Source of the DNA: Oscillospiraceae bacterium
GTDB taxonomy: Bacteria; Bacillota; Clostridia; Oscillospirales; Oscillospiraceae
Reading direction: 5' to 3'
Length of the DNA: 5,455 nt
Assembly (NCBI GenBank): GCA_017435245.1
Contig: JAFSFK010000118.1
Span: 1 to 5,455 of the forward strand
The notes under the pieces are model-generated. The model made no database searches, was not told the DNA's origin, and saw only the letters and a list, made by a program, of their open reading frames with translations. The position numbers were made by a program, and so were the translations under genes. Of the stretch, positions 5,349-5,455 are shown one piece after another; the first letter of the stretch is position 1, and each line of letters begins with the position of its first letter.

Positions 5349-5455
5349 TTATCGAGCTGACGCTCGATAATAATTGAAAATGGAAAATGGATAATTGAAA
5401 ATGATTGTGTGGCCTTCGGCCACTATTTAAATTATTTTCCAGAGGAAAATTCCAC
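5349..5455 (+). repeat. AT-rich structured intergenic repeat, copy B (cut by window end)
   Basis: It begins nine bases after the yfbR stop codon with a 9-base hairpin TTATCGAGC/GCTCGATAA (5349-5357 with 5362-5370, loop TGAC). The 95 bases from 5361 are about 93% identical to the reverse complement of 1753-1847. The same inner structure is kept: a GAAAATGATT stem (5397-5406) with AATTATTTTC (5430-5439, one G-T pair); GTGGCC/GGCCAC (5409-5414 with 5418-5423); and ATTTTCC/GGAAAAT (5434-5440 with 5444-5450). The element is likely to continue past the window with ATTGAAA-type heptamers on the opposite strand. No T-run follows the first hairpin, so it is not a standard terminator, although it is the only structure near the operon's 3' end. 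Confidence 0.75.

Overview
The window looks like a chromosomal segment of a moderately GC-rich, low-GC-phylum anaerobe, most likely a gut Clostridia of the Oscillospiraceae/Ruminococcaceae type. This is inferred from three things: the paired DnaD-like and DnaI/DnaC-like helicase loaders, which are typical of Firmicutes; the strong AGGAGG-type ribosome binding sites and sigma-A style promoters; and the dense palindromic and AT-rich (ATTGAAA)n intergenic repeats, which I associate from memory with that group. No rRNA, tRNA, CRISPR, transposase, phage structural or defence gene is visible.

Layout. Positions 1-139 hold a nested palindromic repeat made of two 60-base arms, each with two hairpins. 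A promoter at about 193-221 precedes a full-length MATE-family efflux transporter gene (257-1657), which ends in a textbook rho-independent terminator (1664-1691). The roughly 600-base gap 1658-2260 has no convincing gene. After the terminator it holds an AT-rich structured repeat (copy A, about 1707-1847), then a 101-base tandem repeat in two nearly identical full units plus partial ones (about 1842-2104), a palindrome around an A/T core (2106-2135), and a good extended -10 promoter (2196-2224).

That promoter drives a compact four-gene operon with gaps of 3, 1 and 1 bases: a DnaD-domain replication initiation protein (2261-3136), a DnaI/DnaC-like AAA+ helicase-loader ATPase with a zinc-binding cysteine cluster (3140-4123), a HAD-family phosphatase of the phosphoglycolate phosphatase type (4125-4763), and a YfbR-type 5'-deoxynucleotidase (4765-5340). 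The first two probably act together to load the replicative helicase. The last two are small-molecule phosphatases: one would clear 2-phosphoglycolate, including that released by DNA end repair, and the other dephosphorylates deoxynucleoside monophosphates. The operon therefore plausibly couples replication start to nucleotide housekeeping.

Right after the operon (about 5349-5455) lies copy B of the AT-rich repeat, in the opposite orientation to copy A and about 93% identical over 95 bases, so the operon is bracketed by inverted repeats. The genes are ordinary; the unexplained content is the repeat architecture between them.
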